Below, piece after piece: positions 45,540 through 55,121 of a stretch of DNA of 64,000 nucleotides. Numbering within the stretch: position 1 is the stretch's first letter; every line of letters begins with the position of its first letter. The stretch is from an uncultured Eubacterium sp. Lineage in GTDB: Bacteria; Bacillota; Clostridia; Peptostreptococcales; Anaerovoracaceae. The stretch spans positions 62,001-126,000 of the forward strand of contig CAMNSS010000006.1 in the NCBI GenBank assembly GCA_946555345.1. Reading direction: 5' to 3'. Position numbers and translations under genes: made by a program. Under the pieces are notes generated by a model that was not told the origin of the DNA, made no database searches, and was given only the letters and a program-made list of their open reading frames with translations.

Positions 45540-46319
45540 CTATTTGAATGAAAAACATTTGCCGCATACATCAGGCGACGGAATGTATTCGTCGATGGTT
45601 TTGCAGTACTGCTGGCACTTTGCCCGGTCGATTCCGTTTTCGGAAATGGCGTTGCCAGGGCATGCGTCGATCATTTCCTTCGTGCAGGAAACGTTTTGCG
45701 CCCCTTCATAACAGCAATCGGCCAGAATCTGCTGGTATATCTTTTCCAATTCTTCTTGGTCGTAAGGCTCCGATGCTTTGGTGAATTTTCCGTCCGTAAT
45801 CACGGAGTTGCAGCAGCCACCGAATCCAGCCTTCGTATGAATCGATCCGGCAGGTCCTAATTCCGCCATGCCGGAAACGTAGGCGGACAGCTTATGGGAC
45901 CATGCAGGCTGGCGCTTTTCTTCGTCCCAGTCGAGCTGGGTGTTGAGGATCGAAGAAAGCCTTCCGATGATATTGAGCGTCTGCCTGATGGTTCTGTTGA
46001 TTTTCATGGAAAGCCATGCGGATTCAATAGAGGCCCTTCTCCATTGTTCAGATATTTGCCCGCCGCCTTGGTTGCTTTCGGTGATTTCCTCTGCGTAAGG
46101 AATAAAATAGGTAATGACCGTGTTCCCTGGCCGGTAAATGTTTTTCGGATGTTCGGTGAGATTTTTGTCAAAGAGCAGGTCAAAAAGCTGATCCCTGGCG
46201 TCGATATAGGAGATGATCGGTTCGCCGAAGTGCGTAACGATATCCTCCCTTGCTTCAAATTCCTTGATTGCCTGTTTTACATTATTGGCGATTTTTTTTT
46301 CAATATTAATTCCAGCCAT
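45540..46319 (-). CDS. QueG-like double 4Fe-4S protein
   Basis: Resembles the epoxyqueuosine reductase (QueG)/DUF1730 group of Fe-S proteins. The C-terminal third has Cys clusters (GGCCNSVI near 165-172, CCYEGAQNVSCTKEMIDACP, CQQYCKTI, CGKC) compatible with two 4Fe-4S centres. At 259 residues it is shorter than QueG (about 350-380) and lacks its HEAT-like tail. Many such proteins in anaerobes are annotated only as 4Fe-4S double-cluster proteins, so tRNA modification is uncertain. GGAGG sets the start at 46319. It may be co-transcribed with the antiporter gene upstream; a hairpin (46410-46436) lies between. Confidence 0.72.
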   Translation of the reverse strand: MAGINIEKKIANNVKQAIKEFEAREDIVTHFGEPIISYIDARDQLFDLLFDKNLTEHPKNIYRPGNTVITYFIPYAEEITESNQGGGQISEQWRRASIESAWLSMKINRTIRQTLNIIGRLSSILNTQLDWDEEKRQPAWSHKLSAYVSGMAELGPAGSIHTKAGFGGCCNSVITDGKFTKASEPYDQEELEKIYQQILADCCYEGAQNVSCTKEMIDACPGNAISENGIDRAKCQQYCKTIDEYIPSPDVCGKCFSFK

Positions 46320-46550
46320 AAATAACACCTCCAGATTTGTTAAATATTGTTGAGGGGATCGTTTTATTATCCCCTATATAATAGGCTTTGCCTCCGCCCT
46401 GTTTCGGCTGGCAGAACCACTTGTTTTGGTTCTGCCCGAGCCTTGTTTTTGCTGCAATGCCGTCGGTTATGGCCGCTGCGCGGCCGCAGGGGAATTTAAG
46501 ATTGCCCCGAATGCATTCACAACAGCCTGCTGCAAATCCTTGCCGTTCCT

Positions 46551-47831
46551 TTATGGTTTCGCTATTTCTTTCTGCGGCCGCAAGGCGATGAAAAGCAGTA
46601 CGCTCACCAGCATCAGGATCGGATAATAAAGGTTTGGCAAGATCGCAAGCGGCGTGATACCGACAAGCGCCGCTGCCGTTAAAAGTTGTGCGCCATAAGG
46701 AATCAGTCCCTGGCCGACGGAAGCGAAGATATCGAGGATGGAAGCGATCCGCTTAGGATCGACTTCAAATTCATCCCCGATTTCTTTTGCCACAGACCCT
46801 GCCATGACGATCGCCACGGTATTGTTTGCCGTGCATAAATCCACGAGGAACACGAGTATGCCGATGCCAAATTCAGCGCCGCGCTTTCCTTTTACCGATT
46901 TCTTGATTCCGTCTATGATGAGGGATATGCCGCCGTTTTCTTTGATCAGGGACACGATGCAGGCGACGATAATGGATATGATGGAGATCTCAAACAGCCC
47001 GGTCATGCCTTCACCGATCACGCTGAACGATTCAAGGAACGTGAAAGAGCCGTTCGCAATGCCGAGGATCATGGAAAGGATGATGCCGGAAAACAGCACG
47101 GCGAACACGTTAAATCCGATTAAAGCGCCGACCAGCACGACCAGGTATGGAACGACCTCGATGAAATTATATTCGTATATGTTCGGCTCGTAAGACATAT
47201 GCATGGTACGGACATAAAAGATAAGGATGGTGATGATCGCCGCAGGCAGGACGATGAGGAAATTCTGCTTGAATTTATCCTTCATTTCACAGCCTTGTGT
47301 CCGCACGGCCGCAATCGTGGTATCCGAGATCATAGAAAGGTTGTCGCCAAACATCGCGCCGCATACGGTCGCGCCGATGCAGATCGCAATCGGAAAGCCC
47401 GTCTGATCTGATACGCCCAGGGCAATCGGCGCTAGTGCGGTAATCGTTCCCATGGATGTTCCCATCGACAGGGAGATAAAGCAGCCGATGACGAAAAGGC
47501 CGACTACCATGAATTTCGCCGGGATGATGGAAAGCCCGAAGTTTACGGTGCTTTCCACGCCGCCCGCAGCGGTGATGATGCCGGAAAACGCCCCGGCGAC
47601 AAGGAAGATCAGCACCATGGTGATGATGTTCACATCGCCTGCGCCTTTTGCGACGATATTGAGCTTTTCATCGAAGGAAAGCTTGCGGTTTTGCAAAAAT
47701 GCCACAAAAAGCGCGATCAGAAAAGCGACGTATGCAGGCATGCTGTAGAAGTCCTTGCTGATGATGCCAGCGCCTGCAAATATGATAACGAATACGAAGA
47801 ATGGCAGTAATGCCCAAATACGGTGTTTCAT
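46551..47831 (-). CDS. NhaC-family Na+/H+ or substrate antiporter
   Basis: Polytopic membrane protein of 426 residues, about 11-12 hydrophobic segments, matching the NhaC-type Na+/H+ antiporter family (PF03553). Typical are LSMGTSMGTITALAPIALGV (about 125-144), GAMFGDNLSMISDTTIAAV and VDLCTANNTVAIVMAG. Some relatives exchange carboxylates or amino acids, and the neighbouring 2-hydroxyacid dehydrogenase makes an organic-acid substrate possible. GGAGGAG gives the start at 47831. Confidence 0.88.
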   Translation of the reverse strand: MKHRIWALLPFFVFVIIFAGAGIISKDFYSMPAYVAFLIALFVAFLQNRKLSFDEKLNIVAKGAGDVNIITMVLIFLVAGAFSGIITAAGGVESTVNFGLSIIPAKFMVVGLFVIGCFISLSMGTSMGTITALAPIALGVSDQTGFPIAICIGATVCGAMFGDNLSMISDTTIAAVRTQGCEMKDKFKQNFLIVLPAAIITILIFYVRTMHMSYEPNIYEYNFIEVVPYLVVLVGALIGFNVFAVLFSGIILSMILGIANGSFTFLESFSVIGEGMTGLFEISIISIIVACIVSLIKENGGISLIIDGIKKSVKGKRGAEFGIGILVFLVDLCTANNTVAIVMAGSVAKEIGDEFEVDPKRIASILDIFASVGQGLIPYGAQLLTAAALVGITPLAILPNLYYPILMLVSVLLFIALRPQKEIAKP

Positions 47832-47954
47832 GATACTCCTCCAAGAAATAGATAAACGAGTGAATCGGTTCATCGCACAAGCGCAAGCCGTTCTACGGGT
47901 TTTGCAGGTTCGTTGTGCTCGATAAACCGGACGCCGGTTGATGAAAATGTTCTT

Positions 47955-48869
47955 TTAGTCCACCCGGTTGCACCTGTGGCCGGAAAGCCAGCCTTGCAGG
48001 TTTGCGGCCAGGATATCGATGACCGCTTGGCGCATTTCCTTCGGCGCCCATGCCATATGCGGCGTGATGATGCAGTTTTCCAGCCCGATCAGCGGACAGT
48101 CTGCCGACGGCGGCTCTTCTGCCAGCACATCCAGCGCCGCTCCCCTGATAAATCCGGCTTTCAGCGCATCGGCAAGGGCGCGTTCGTCCACGAGCTGGCC
48201 GCGGGCCGTATTAATCAGAAACGCCCCCGGCTTCATGTTGACGAGAAATTGCGTGTTGACCATTTTTTCATTTTCAGGCGTGAGCGGGCAGTGCAGGGAT
48301 ACGAAATCCGATTTCATCGCATCTTCCGGCTCTTTGCTGTAGATGTTGACCGTCATGCCCAGCGCCTCTGCAATCGCAGCAACCCTCTTGCCGATTGCGC
48401 CGTAGCCGATGATTCCCAGCGATTTGCCAGCTAGCAGGACGATCGGTTTTTTCCAGTAACAGAAGTATTTGCTTCCTGACCATTGCCCGTGCTGCACGGA
48501 TTGGTTGTGCAGCCCGACGTTGTTTGCGATTTCCAGCATCAGAGCGATGGTGTGCTGTGCGACCGCGTTGGTGGAATACGCCGGGACGTTCGTAACGGCG
48601 ATGCCCAGGTCAGCCGCCGCCTGCACATCGACATTGTTGTAGCCCGTAGCGGTAACGCCGATATATTTCAGGTTTGGGCATTTTTCCATGATTTCGCGGG
48701 TAATCAAGCACTTGCTAACCATAAGGACGTCACAATTTCCCGCCCGCATCAAGACCTTGTCCTGCGGGGTTGCGTCAAAGACGGTGAGCCGGTCCCCAAG
48801 CTCTTCTATTTTGTCCCAGCTCAGGTCGCCAGGGTTTATGGTATATCCATCCAATATCACGATATTCAT
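47955..48869 (-). CDS. D-2-hydroxyacid dehydrogenase
   Basis: NAD(P)-dependent oxidoreductase interconverting a 2-oxo acid and a D-2-hydroxy acid, closest in look to glycerate dehydrogenase/hydroxypyruvate reductase. The 304 residues show VTATGYNNVDVQAAADLGI, the dinucleotide motif GIIGYGAIGKRVA, catalytic Arg in NTARG, Glu in AEEP and His in ITPHMAW. GGAGG fixes the start at 48869. It is followed by the NhaC-like gene on the same strand, 123 bases on. Confidence 0.9.
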   Translation of the reverse strand: MNIVILDGYTINPGDLSWDKIEELGDRLTVFDATPQDKVLMRAGNCDVLMVSKCLITREIMEKCPNLKYIGVTATGYNNVDVQAAADLGIAVTNVPAYSTNAVAQHTIALMLEIANNVGLHNQSVQHGQWSGSKYFCYWKKPIVLLAGKSLGIIGYGAIGKRVAAIAEALGMTVNIYSKEPEDAMKSDFVSLHCPLTPENEKMVNTQFLVNMKPGAFLINTARGQLVDERALADALKAGFIRGAALDVLAEEPPSADCPLIGLENCIITPHMAWAPKEMRQAVIDILAANLQGWLSGHRCNRVD

Positions 48870-49072
48870 TGTAGAGCCTCCTGCTATTCTGCGTATATTT
48901 TCATATGATTTTGTGCAGATCCATTGCACGCTAGCGTATGTTTTAAAGCATATCTGTTTCAAAGCATATTCTACATCATAAAACGTGGAAAGTCCAGATT
49001 ATGTGTGATATACTTAGTGTTACGTATAGATGAAATAAAACCTGCAAATAAAAATTAAGCGGAGGTAGGAAG

Positions 49073-49681
49073 ATGAACGACGTAATCGTTGCCGCGACGC
49101 AAAATAAGCATAAAATAAAAGAAATCGAAGCGATCACAAAGGAGTTCGGTCTGTCCGTCATTTCACGCAGCGAGGCCGGGATTCCTGACATTGACATCGT
49201 AGAAGACGGCGAAACATTTGAAGAAAACTCATACAAAAAGGCTCATGAGATCATGAAGCTCTGCGGGAAAATAACCATTGCGGATGATTCAGGGCTTGAA
49301 GTCGATTTCCTGGACGGTGCGCCGGGCGTTTATTCGGCAAGGTTTGCCGGCGTATCTGGGGATGATGAAGCGAATAATAAAAAGCTTGTCGGGATGCTCA
49401 AGGATGTTCCTTATGAAAAGCGGACGGGCCGTTTCGTGTCGGTCATTACCATGGTCTTTCCCGATGGGGAAAAAATCGTTGCCAGGGGAGAAGTGGAAGG
49501 GCATATCGTCTTAGAGGAGCAGGGCGGAAACGGATTCGGATATGACCCGCTTTTCGTGCCGGAGGGATATGACCGGACGTTTGGGCAGATTTCGCCGGAA
49601 ATTAAAAATAAGATTAGCCACAGGGCGAATGCGCTCCACGCTTTGCGGGAAAAATTTAAGAAAAAAGAGGAGAGCCTGTAG
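49073..49681 (+). CDS. rdgB: XTP/dITP diphosphatase (RdgB/HAM1)
   Basis: Hydrolyses non-canonical purine nucleotides (ITP, dITP, XTP) to monophosphates, keeping them out of DNA and RNA. The 202 residues include the N-terminal ATQNKHKIKEIE, TFEENSYKKA, the DDSGLEVDFLDGAPGVYSAR catalytic region and GFGYDPLFVP with the C-terminal SHRANAL. GGAGGTAGG precedes the start. It is divergent from the hydroxyacid dehydrogenase, with a possible -10 box TATACT near 49008. Confidence 0.96.
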   Translation: MNDVIVAATQNKHKIKEIEAITKEFGLSVISRSEAGIPDIDIVEDGETFEENSYKKAHEIMKLCGKITIADDSGLEVDFLDGAPGVYSARFAGVSGDDEANNKKLVGMLKDVPYEKRTGRFVSVITMVFPDGEKIVARGEVEGHIVLEEQGGNGFGYDPLFVPEGYDRTFGQISPEIKNKISHRANALHALREKFKKKEESL

Positions 49682-49695
49682 ATGGCAATAAGCAG

Positions 49696-50568
49696 ATGAC
49701 AACAATCAAAACCCGGTTACTTCGAATGTTCATATTGGGATTCAAGCAATTCCAAGACCCTTATTATCAGGGCTTTGCTGCACAGATATCGTTTTATCTG
49801 GTGCTGTCTATCGTGCCTGTTTTTTTGTTGATTACGCAGATTTTGGGTTTTTTTAATATTTCGCTGGAAAGCGCGATGAGCCTGATCGAGCAGTATACGG
49901 GAAAGGAAATGTCCAGTATGCTCAGGGGGCTGTTTGCTTTCTCGTCGGTGGGCTTCGGAAACATCGTATTCTTAGGGATTGCACTCTGGGCAGGCTCGCG
50001 GGCGTCCTTTGCGATCATGCGGATTACCAACTATACCCTCACGGATGGAAAAAGCACGGGAAAAGGTTTCTGGAGTGAACGGCTGCGGGCAATCAGGACG
50101 ATGGCAATTACGGTTGTAACCATCGTGTTTTCGCTGGTGATCCTGGCTTACGGCAAGCTGATCATAGAGGCTGTTATTGCTGCGCTTGGGCTTTCAGAGG
50201 CGGTTTTCGTGGACAATATCTGGATGTGGCTGCGGTGGCTTCTGGGATTCGGGCTGTATTTTCTCATGGTGAGCTATCATTATTATATTTTGCCAACCGA
50301 GCGGGTGGCGTTTCGGAAGGTGCTTCCGGGCAGCATTCTAGCATCGGTGGGAATGCTGTTGGTCACGTATTGTTATTCCAAATATACGAACACGCTTGCC
50401 GACTATGACGTGTTGTATGGCGCATTGTCTTCGGTGGTGGCGATCATGTTCTGGTTCTATTTTCTGGCCTGGGTGCTGTGTTTGGGCGTGCTTTGCAATA
50501 AGGTATGGGATGATACGAGCGGCGGCGATTCCAAGCGGGAGTTGCCGAAGCCGTGGAACAGGCGTTAG
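49696..50568 (+). CDS. YihY/BrkB-family membrane protein
   Basis: Inner-membrane protein of the YihY/virulence factor BrkB family, once misassigned as RNase BN; true role unknown. The 290 residues hold about six membrane segments. Typical are the N-terminal GFAAQISFYLVLSIVPVFLL and the DYDVLYGALSSVVAIMFWFYFL segment. There is a weak ribosome binding site and the gene begins 15 bases after rdgB, so the two are probably one transcript. Confidence 0.88.
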   Translation: MTTIKTRLLRMFILGFKQFQDPYYQGFAAQISFYLVLSIVPVFLLITQILGFFNISLESAMSLIEQYTGKEMSSMLRGLFAFSSVGFGNIVFLGIALWAGSRASFAIMRITNYTLTDGKSTGKGFWSERLRAIRTMAITVVTIVFSLVILAYGKLIIEAVIAALGLSEAVFVDNIWMWLRWLLGFGLYFLMVSYHYYILPTERVAFRKVLPGSILASVGMLLVTYCYSKYTNTLADYDVLYGALSSVVAIMFWFYFLAWVLCLGVLCNKVWDDTSGGDSKRELPKPWNRR

Positions 50569-50793
50569 GATAGGAGCGGAGCGGGCGCGCTGGAAAGCCC
50601 CGGCTAAAAAGCGGCTAGAATGTGGCGGGGATGAACGAAAGACGAGGCAAGGAAACGTGGGCATGGCAAGAACGCCCAGTGGGAAGCGGCAAGCGTACGA
50701 TGGAAGCGTCCGGGAAGCGGCAAGAGCGTGGGAAAGGCGAAATAGCGCGGCAATGAGAGCGGCAAGGCGCATTCAGGAAGGAACAAAGCGGAT

Positions 50794-53154
50794 ATGGCAT
50801 CAGGTGATATGACGTTAAAAGATTTAAAAATAGGAGAGACTGCCATTGTCGTGTCGGTCGGGGGAGAAGGTGCGCTGCGGCAGCACTTTCTTGATATGGG
50901 GTTGATTCCGGAAGCGAAGGTGACGATGGTAAAATATGCGCCGATGGGCGACCCGATAGAGCTGAAATTGCATGGGTATGAACTTACGCTGCGGCTTGCG
51001 GAAGCAGAGAAAATAAAGGTCCGCAATGTGCGGGATTTGGAATGCCGGCTTGCGGGCGATAAGGGCGGAAAGCCGATCGTCCATCCGGGGCTTGGCGAAG
51101 ACGGCAAATACCACATGAAATCAGGCGAGAAGCCTTTGCCGGAAAACGAGACGTTGACCTTTGCATTAGCGGGAAACCAGAATTGCGGAAAAACCACGTT
51201 GTTCAACCAATTAACCGGTTCTAACCAGCACGTGGGCAATTTTCCCGGCGTGACGGTGGACCGCAAGGACGGCGTCATCAAAGGCCATGCCAATACGCTG
51301 GTCACTGACCTGCCGGGAATCTACTCGATGTCTCCTTACAGCAACGAGGAGCTTGTGACGAGGCAGTTTGTGATGGAATCAAATCCAAAGGGGATCATCA
51401 ATATCGTGGATGCGACGAATATCGAGCGGAATCTCTACCTGTCCATGCAACTGATGGAACTTGGCGTGCCGATGGTGCTGGCGCTGAATATGATGGATGA
51501 GGTGAAGGAAAACGGCGGAACGATCCATGTCAATGAAATGGAAGCGATGCTGGGCATTCCGGTCGTGCCGATTTCGGCGGCGAGAAACGAAGGCATTGCC
51601 GAGCTGGTGAATCATGCCCTTCACGTGGCCAGGTATCAGGAATGCCCGGATGCGATGGATTTTTGCAGTGCGCAGGATAAGGCGGGCGCAGTACATAGAT
51701 GCTTGCATGGCATCATGCATTTAATCGAAGATCATGCAAAGGCGGCGCAAATTCCGGTGCGGTTTGCGGCTTCCAAGCTGGCGGAGGGTGATACGCTCAT
51801 TTTGGAAAAGCTGGATCTGAGCCAGAATGAAAAAGAAATGCTGGAGCATATCATCATCCAGATGGAGGAGGAACGGGGGCTTGACCGTGCCGCAGCCATT
51901 GCGGATATGCGGTTTCGGTTTATCGAGAAGGTGTGCGCCGCTACCGTGGTTAAGCCGAAGGAAAACAGGGAGCATATGCGGAGCATGAAAATCGACCGGG
52001 TTTTGACGGGGAAGTTCACGGCAATTCCGGCGTTTATCGGCATCATGGCGATGGTGTTCTGGCTTACCTTTCATGTAATCGGCGCTTTTTTGTCCGATTG
52101 GCTGGATAAAGGCATTGTCTTTGTAACGGAGATGGTGGATCAGGCGCTTTCGGCGGGAAGCGTCAACAGCGTCCTGCATTCGCTTGTGATCGATGGGATT
52201 TTTAACGGCGTGGGGAGCGTTCTGAGCTTCCTGCCGATTATCGTGACGCTGTTCTTCTTTTTATCGCTCTTGGAGGACAGCGGATATATGGCGCGCGTCG
52301 CATTTGTCATGGATAAGCTTTTGCGCAAGATTGGACTGTCGGGGCGGAGCATCGTGCCGATGCTGATCGGGTTTGGCTGTACCGTTCCCGGCGTGATGGC
52401 GAGCCGGACGCTTCCTTCTGCGCGCGACCGCAAGATGACGATTCTTTTGACGCCTTTCATGAGCTGTTCGGCGAAGCTGCCGATTTATGCGTTTTTTACC
52501 GCTGCGTTTTTTCCTTCTTATGGTGCGCTCGTCATGATCGGCTTGTACGTTTTCGGGATTGCAGCGGGCGTGCTGATGGCTTTTTTGCTAAAGGGATTTG
52601 TGTTCAAAGGCGAGGCGGTGCCTTTCGTGATGGAGCTTCCGAATTACAGGATGCCGGGGCTGAAGAACGTGTGGCAGCTTCTGTGGGATAAGGCGAAGGA
52701 CTTCATGCAAAGGGCGTTCACTGTGATTTTCGTCGCTACTGTCGTGATCTGGTTTTTGCAGACTTTTGATATCCATATGGATGTGGTGTCGGATTCGCAG
52801 GACAGTTTGCTGGCGATGGTTTCGGGGCTGATCGCGCCGCTGTTTGCGCCGCTGGGATTTGGCGACTGGCGGATTTCGACTGCGTTGATTACGGGGTTTA
52901 TGGCGAAGGAAAGCGTGGTTTCGACGCTCTCGGTGCTGTTTGGCGGGACGGGGGCTTTGCAGGCGGTCTTATCGCCGGTGTCGGCGCTGTCGCTTTTGGT
53001 GTTTTGCCTTCTTTATACGCCGTGCGTTGCCGCCGTTGCTTGCGTGAAGCGTGAGCTGGGCGGGAAATGGGCGCTGGGCGTGGCCTGTGGGCAGTGCGTG
53101 GTCGCATGGGTTGCGGCGTTTTTGGTGATGCTTGTGGGGATGGCGGTCTCGTAA
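50794..53154 (+). CDS. feoB: Ferrous iron transporter FeoB with fused FeoA domain
   Basis: Fe(II) importer. An N-terminal FeoA-like SH3 domain (about 6-85, LRQHFLDMGLIPEAKVTMVKY) is joined to the G-protein domain (G1 GNQNCGKTT near 127-134, then GNFPGVTVDRKDG, DLPGIYS) and to a polytopic C-terminal part with two Gate motifs (SVLSFLPIIVTLFFFLSLLEDSGYMAR). Residues total 786, about 80-100 more than free-standing FeoB because of the fusion. AAGGAA precedes 50794; an internal ATG 5 codons on is an alternative. Common in gut anaerobes. No Fur box was recognised. Confidence 0.95.
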   Translation: MASGDMTLKDLKIGETAIVVSVGGEGALRQHFLDMGLIPEAKVTMVKYAPMGDPIELKLHGYELTLRLAEAEKIKVRNVRDLECRLAGDKGGKPIVHPGLGEDGKYHMKSGEKPLPENETLTFALAGNQNCGKTTLFNQLTGSNQHVGNFPGVTVDRKDGVIKGHANTLVTDLPGIYSMSPYSNEELVTRQFVMESNPKGIINIVDATNIERNLYLSMQLMELGVPMVLALNMMDEVKENGGTIHVNEMEAMLGIPVVPISAARNEGIAELVNHALHVARYQECPDAMDFCSAQDKAGAVHRCLHGIMHLIEDHAKAAQIPVRFAASKLAEGDTLILEKLDLSQNEKEMLEHIIIQMEEERGLDRAAAIADMRFRFIEKVCAATVVKPKENREHMRSMKIDRVLTGKFTAIPAFIGIMAMVFWLTFHVIGAFLSDWLDKGIVFVTEMVDQALSAGSVNSVLHSLVIDGIFNGVGSVLSFLPIIVTLFFFLSLLEDSGYMARVAFVMDKLLRKIGLSGRSIVPMLIGFGCTVPGVMASRTLPSARDRKMTILLTPFMSCSAKLPIYAFFTAAFFPSYGALVMIGLYVFGIAAGVLMAFLLKGFVFKGEAVPFVMELPNYRMPGLKNVWQLLWDKAKDFMQRAFTVIFVATVVIWFLQTFDIHMDVVSDSQDSLLAMVSGLIAPLFAPLGFGDWRISTALITGFMAKESVVSTLSVLFGGTGALQAVLSPVSALSLLVFCLLYTPCVAAVACVKRELGGKWALGVACGQCVVAWVAAFLVMLVGMAVS

Positions 53155-53167
53155 AGCACAGTTTCGC

Positions 53168-53312
53168 CGCCTAGAACCAGCCGTCCATGAATGGCAGGGG
53201 GCGTCCCAACTTTGTTGCCTCTGTTTGTCCATGCTCCTGCGAAACCCACGAAGGTACAGTTCCTCGCCCAAAACCAGCAGCCCATGAATGGCGGGGGTGT
53301 TCGGCCAGCTTT
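53168..53312. repeat. Two ~48-bp direct repeats, 97 bp apart
   Basis: Copies at 53168 and 53265 share CGCCYARAACCAGC, CCATGAATGGCRGGGG and a final CTTTG. They fill the gap between feoB and the EFR1 gene. Confidence 0.7.
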
Positions 53313-53327
53313 GACGCTTTGCTTTCA

Positions 53328-54080
53328 TCAGGCTTCTTTTTTACAAATATAGCGGGGTAAGCCGTTGCTGTGTTTTCCATATTCAATCGCTTCCTCCGGG
53401 CAACGGCAGATACACGCCATGCAATGCGTGCAATGATCTGCCCATGCGGGCTTTCCATTGTCCAGATGGATATTGTTAAGCGGGCATACGGCTGCGCATT
53501 TGCCGCAGGAAATGCAAGCGCTGGTGACATAAAATTTCTTGGCGTGGACGAACAATGGGTAAAAAAGGCTGTTTACCATCCCGCTGCTGATGCGGTCCGT
53601 CAAGGAGGCCTTTGCGCGAGGGAGCATATTGCCATTTTTGATACAGCTTGCGGCGTGGTCTATGACGGATTCCGCCTGCTCGATGGTCTGCAATGCTTCT
53701 TCCTGTTTCGGAGTAGAGAAAAGCGCAATGTAATTTTCCGGCATTACAATCCCCAGACACCCCAGGCAATTCATTTTCTTGCCCGCACACAGCTTTTTTA
53801 AGTATTTGCCCGCATTCCCGATGCTGTCTCCGCAGGTCATAATGAAATACATATCGTGGTTTCCCGTAAATTCTGTGTTTTCGATCCAGTTTTGCACGAT
53901 GCGCGGGATTCTCCAGGCGTAAGTCGGAACGACAACGGTCCATGGGCGTTCAGAATGCATTTCCGAAAAATCGTTTTCCCTGATTTTTGTAAAAAGATCC
54001 AGAACTTCATCACCGGTCTCTTTCCCGATTCTTTTCGCCACATATGCGCTGTTTCCTGTGCCGGAAAAATATAAAATCAT
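53328..54080 (-). CDS. EFR1-family flavodoxin-ferredoxin fusion
   Basis: Electron-transfer protein joining a flavodoxin-like domain (MILYFSGTGNSAYVAKRIG with the phosphate loop SGTGNS, about 6-11) to two C-terminal 4Fe-4S clusters (CISCGKCAAVCP and CTHCMACICRCP). The 250 residues match the EFR1 family, common in anaerobes, physiological partner unknown. AAAGGAGG fixes the start at 54080. It stands alone between feoB and a 600-bp repeat-filled gap. Confidence 0.93.
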   Translation of the reverse strand: MILYFSGTGNSAYVAKRIGKETGDEVLDLFTKIRENDFSEMHSERPWTVVVPTYAWRIPRIVQNWIENTEFTGNHDMYFIMTCGDSIGNAGKYLKKLCAGKKMNCLGCLGIVMPENYIALFSTPKQEEALQTIEQAESVIDHAASCIKNGNMLPRAKASLTDRISSGMVNSLFYPLFVHAKKFYVTSACISCGKCAAVCPLNNIHLDNGKPAWADHCTHCMACICRCPEEAIEYGKHSNGLPRYICKKEA

Positions 54081-54268
54081 AGCTTGCTCCTCCTTTATCG
54101 TCCTACCATTATAGCAAACCCCTGTTTTTAAAACAACATCGGCAAGGGGCGGCGTTGCCATGAAAATGAAGGACTCGCCAGTTTTTGTATCTGTTGGTAA
54201 CGTCCCGCCAGAAGGGGAAAAACCGCGCTTGCCAAGACACTCGCCGATGGTGTAAAGATGTTCTGTGC

Positions 54269-54440
54269 CATATGCCTCGCACCGTGTGTTTCATGTAGCA
54301 TATTTCATACCATATGCCCTGCGTCGTACGTTTTGCGTCATATATTTTCTCCATATGTTCTGTGCTGTATAGCCTTCATCATATGTTTTCCGCCAGAAGT
54401 TTCACGCCATATGCCCTCTGTCAGATGTTTCACGCTGTGA
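54269..54440. repeat. Degenerate 41-42 bp repeats with a ~21-bp sub-period
   Basis: CATATGCC-like heads at 54269, 54311, 54352 and (diverged) 54394, spacing 42, 41 and 42 bp. Additional CATAT cores lie roughly midway (54298, 54339, 54379), giving a half-period of about 20-21 bp, or two DNA turns. Confidence 0.7.
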
Positions 54441-54487
54441 AAAAATCCTCCTGGACAAGCCTCGTCTTGCGGCTGATTCAGGAGGAT
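54439..54487 (-). terminator. Terminator of the serA-ACT transcript
   Basis: On the minus strand, ATCCTCCTG (54487-54479) pairs with CAGGAGGAT (54453-54445), followed by a run of T (54444-54439). Located 216 nt after the ACT gene stop. A T-run also follows on the plus side. Confidence 0.78.
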
Positions 54488-54702
54488 ATGTTTTTTGTTA
54501 TGTATGCAGGGGGTTGTTTGCAAAGGGCTGTCTGACGGATATGTACGGTTTTTGCATCAACAGGCGGCTGGAACCTTTTGCATCAACAGGCATCTGGGGC
54601 TTTTGCCCCGAGCGGTTTATATGTGCGGCTTGGTATATCTATGACCATAAAATTATGATATGCCTGTTTTGCCTCACAATATTTTGATTGTCTTTTTTAG
54701 CC

Positions 54703-55074
54703 CTACAATATTTGGTAGCCGTTTTGTTTTAAAACATCGACCGCAGCGTCTAACTGATTTGCCTTTACTAAAATGTAATCCGTATTATAGGTAGAAACCG
54801 CAAATATGGAAATTTCAGCTTGCGCAAGTACCGTGCTGATCTTTGACAGTATCCCGATCAGGGAAAAATCTAAAATCCCGGTAATCCTGATTGCCCGCCA
54901 GCCGTCTTCCATAGCATCGCTTTCGATGGCTACGTCTTCGTCCACTACGATCGACAATTCTTCATCCGTTCTCGTGATGGAATAGAAGCCCTGCGCCAGT
55001 ACGGCCTCTGGGATTTTTGCATCACTTTTCAGTTTGGCTACCTTTAGTTTGTTTTCTAATATTTGTAATTGCAT
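54703..55074 (-). CDS. ACT-domain protein
   Basis: Small protein of 123 residues with a tandem ACT-like fold (CASTOR/ACT_7 type): EELSIVVDEDVAIESDAMEDGW leads into ITGILDFSLIGILSKISTVLAQAEISIFAVSTYNTDYILVK. Such proteins bind amino acids and often sit beside serine or aspartate pathway genes. It is 47 bases downstream of serA on the same strand, so it may sense serine or a related amino acid, but this is inferred from position. Confidence 0.82.
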   Translation of the reverse strand: MQLQILENKLKVAKLKSDAKIPEAVLAQGFYSITRTDEELSIVVDEDVAIESDAMEDGWRAIRITGILDFSLIGILSKISTVLAQAEISIFAVSTYNTDYILVKANQLDAAVDVLKQNGYQIL

Positions 55075-55121
55075 TTTACCTTCCTTGGCTTTATGTTGCG
55101 AAGCAGCATAGAAGCATTCGT

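Larger units (their letters stand above)
54081..54702. other. Non-coding gap with CATATG repeats and a terminator
   Basis: 622 bp without a gene. It includes the 41-42 bp repeat array at 54269-54440, the serA-side terminator (54439-54487) and two copies of a CATCAACAGGC...GGRAC/GGC sequence near 54556 and 54580. Confidence 0.6.

Noticed and set aside
47955-48869. A second phosphoglycerate dehydrogenase
   Set aside because: It lacks the SerA-type substrate region and ACT tail; motifs fit glycerate/hydroxypyruvate-type 2-hydroxyacid dehydrogenases.
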